From the NCBI GenBank assembly GCA_905221605.1, contig CAJNDS010002246.1, positions 394,501-458,500 on the forward strand: a stretch of 64,000 bases of DNA, read 5' to 3'. Of this stretch, positions 62,308-64,000 are shown piece after piece. A program made the position numbers and the translations under genes. Each line of letters begins with the position of its first letter. Position 1 is the stretch's first letter. The stretch is from Symbiodinium natans (taxonomy: Eukaryota > Sar > Dinophyceae > Suessiales > Symbiodiniaceae). The notes under the pieces are model-generated. The model ran no database searches. It was not told the DNA's origin and saw nothing but the letters and a program-made list of their open reading frames with translations.

Positions 62308-63281
62308 CTTCCGACACGGTTCGAGGTGCTGCACCTAGCCCAGAGTAGGGAATCACAAATGAGAACCCTAAACCCTGAACCCTGAACCCTAAACCCTAAA
62401 CCCTGAACCCAGAACCCAGCCCCAGACCCTAAGCACTACCAACCCTAAACCCTAATGTAGGGGTCGGAATAATTACTACTCGAGGCTTACAGGTTTGAGG
62501 GTTTAGGGCATACTGCTATATATAGGGTTACTGCTCAACCCTAAACCCTACACCCTAAACCCCAAAACCTAAACCCCTAAACCCCAAACCCTGAACCCTA
62601 AACCCCAAACTCTCACTAGTGCTCTGCCTAAGCAAACAAAGCTTTGGCTCTTGGGGTTGTACATTGGACCCTTAAGGTTGTACCCCAGGGCTTTGAGGAC
62701 CCTAAACCCTAAACCCTAACTAAACCTAAACCCTAAACCCTAAACCCTAAACCCTAAACCCTGAACCCTAAACCCTAAAAACCCTAAACCCTAAACCTTA
62801 ATTGAGATCCTTCAGGTAGTATAAGGGGCATGTTAGGAGTACATTAAGCGGAACCTTCAGGCGTACAACCTTAGGATAGAAGTCTTGTAATCCTTTGATT
62901 GGCCCCAACCGTGACAAGTTCCTAAGTGGGCCCGTTGAACTCCCCAAAAATGCACGTTCTCAAGCCCTACTAGGGTTTAGGGTTTAGGGTTTGGGGTTTA
63001 AGGTGATGGGGTTTCGGTTTAGGGTTTAGGGTTTAGGATTTAGGGTTTAGGGTTTTGGGTTTGGGGTTTAGGGTTTGTTCTCCTATATAATACATTCCCC
63101 TTCGCCCCTCAATAAGGGCAAACCACGTTAAATGTCCCAAGGGCCTACCAAGGGTGAAGCTTGGGGGAAGGGACTGCGGGACGCGAGGGTGTGTCGGAGG
63201 GGACCCTAAATCCTGCACCCGAAACACCCTAAACCCCAAACCCCAAACCCCCCAAACCCAAGACCCAAGACCCGAGACCCA

Positions 63282-63352
63282 AAACCCTAAACCCTAAACC
63301 CTAAACCCTAAACCCTAAACCCTAAACCCTAAACCCTAAACCCTAAACCCGA
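63282..63352. repeat. Telomere array (CCCTAAA)
   Basis: Perfect units; a further array lies at 63695-63778. Confidence 0.96.
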
Positions 63353-63844
63353 GTAGGGCTTGGGAGTGCATGAGGTGCTTGCTTGGATATGACGAGCGCC
63401 CATATGAAATCCCTTGGATGGGCCCTGACCCCCCCCCCCCAAGCCCTACCATCCCAAGCCTTACTCGGGTTTAGGGTTTAGGGTTTAGGGTTTAGGGTTT
63501 AGGGTTAGGGTTGAGGGTTGTGCAAAAAAGGCTCCAGACACAAGTCATGTTTCCTTGCGGTGGTTCTGATTCGGTCTGGGAAACGTGCAGGACATGTGTG
63601 AGCTTGGACGGCTGGCTGTGGTCTTTGCGCCCTGAACCACCCAAAACACCCCAAAACTCGGGGGCTGAGAGGGGTGGGGCTGTAAGGTTAGGGAAACCCT
63701 AAACCCTAAACCCTAAACCCTAAACCCTAAACCCTAAACCCTAAACCCTAAACCCTAAACCCTAAACCCTAAACCCTGAACTCCAGGCCCTCCGGAGGCG
63801 TTGTGCGGTTGGGGCTTAAAAGAGCTCTAGACGGGGAGGGTTTG

Positions 63845-63997
63845 GGGTTCCGATGGGTATGTGTTTAAATAATTTGTTTATGTATTGTTTCTTATGTTGT
63901 TTTTTGACTTTTACATATTTTTGTTTAATAGGGAATATAATTGGAGGTGCTAGAAACCCTATTGAGGACTGCTATAGTATAAGGGGGAACATCTGAG
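63845..63997. mobile_element. Element B, divergent copy
   Basis: Related along its length to 53630-53750 (cgattggcatg/cgatgggtatg start, tttaat, ggaggtgcta, ggaacatctgag). Confidence 0.65.
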
Positions 63998-64000
63998 CTG

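Larger units (their letters stand above)
62308..64000. other. Upstream of MCAT exon m1; no exon recognised
   Basis: Holds telomere arrays (63282-63352, 63473-63505, 63695-63778), a G-type element remnant (63080-63155) and a divergent element B at the edge. The MCAT start and GQG exon should be here or outside the window; a 63-codon plus frame at 63511 has no match. Confidence 0.6.

Noticed and set aside
1-64000. CRISPR array, rRNA, tRNA or bacterial operon signals
   Set aside because: The regular repeats are telomere units without spacers of constant size; no tRNA cloverleaf, rRNA core or ribosome-binding pattern was recognised.
1-64000. Window is a chromosome end
   Set aside because: Arrays are in both orientations, short and interspersed with exons throughout; no terminal run reaches either edge.

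Overview
This window looks like nuclear DNA of a dinoflagellate or close alveolate relative. The case rests on four things. Plant/alveolate-type telomere repeats (TTTAGGG/CCCTAAA) are scattered in both orientations through the whole 64 kb. Coding sequence is broken into tiny exons joined at AG|G acceptors, mostly with non-canonical GC donors. The genes I can recognise all lie on one strand. There is also a non-LTR retroelement with an RNase H domain. Species cannot be told from the sequence, and no spliced-leader sequence was seen.

The window first looks like telomeric junk, because the only long open frame is the retroelement (about 10.3-12.97 kb, + strand). Reading the short unique islands between the telomere arrays shows they are exons. 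On the minus strand, 22 islands between 62.3 and 33.9 kb join in phase (one gap, one unsettled join) into most of a malonyl-CoA:ACP transacylase (MCAT/FabD). It has the GLSLGE nucleophile elbow, the FHTPLMEP histidine motif and a plausible C-terminus. Downstream on the same strand, 26.6-8.2 kb, a start exon plus 11 candidate exons give a histone H3-family protein with an unusual tail and a one-residue longer loop 1, suggestive of a centromeric H3. Its ~10.6 kb intron holds the retroelement on the opposite strand.

Region by region (minus-strand genes read right to left): 64.0-62.3 kb, no exon recognised, probably the 5' end of MCAT. 62.3-33.9 kb, MCAT with introns of 0.3-2.9 kb full of telomere arrays, small inverted-repeat elements and a few coding-like islands that do not fit MCAT. 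33.9-26.6 kb, a poly-C element and a set of minus-strand coding-like islands of unknown product. 26.6-8.2 kb, H3-like gene. 8.2-0 kb, more minus-strand coding-like islands of unknown product.

At least eight families of short inverted-repeat (MITE-like) elements recur. Several copies are split by perfect telomere arrays exactly inside the element, which suggests telomere repeats were added at internal sites after the elements were in place. The exon chains and splice sites here were read by eye; an RNA or protein alignment would settle them.
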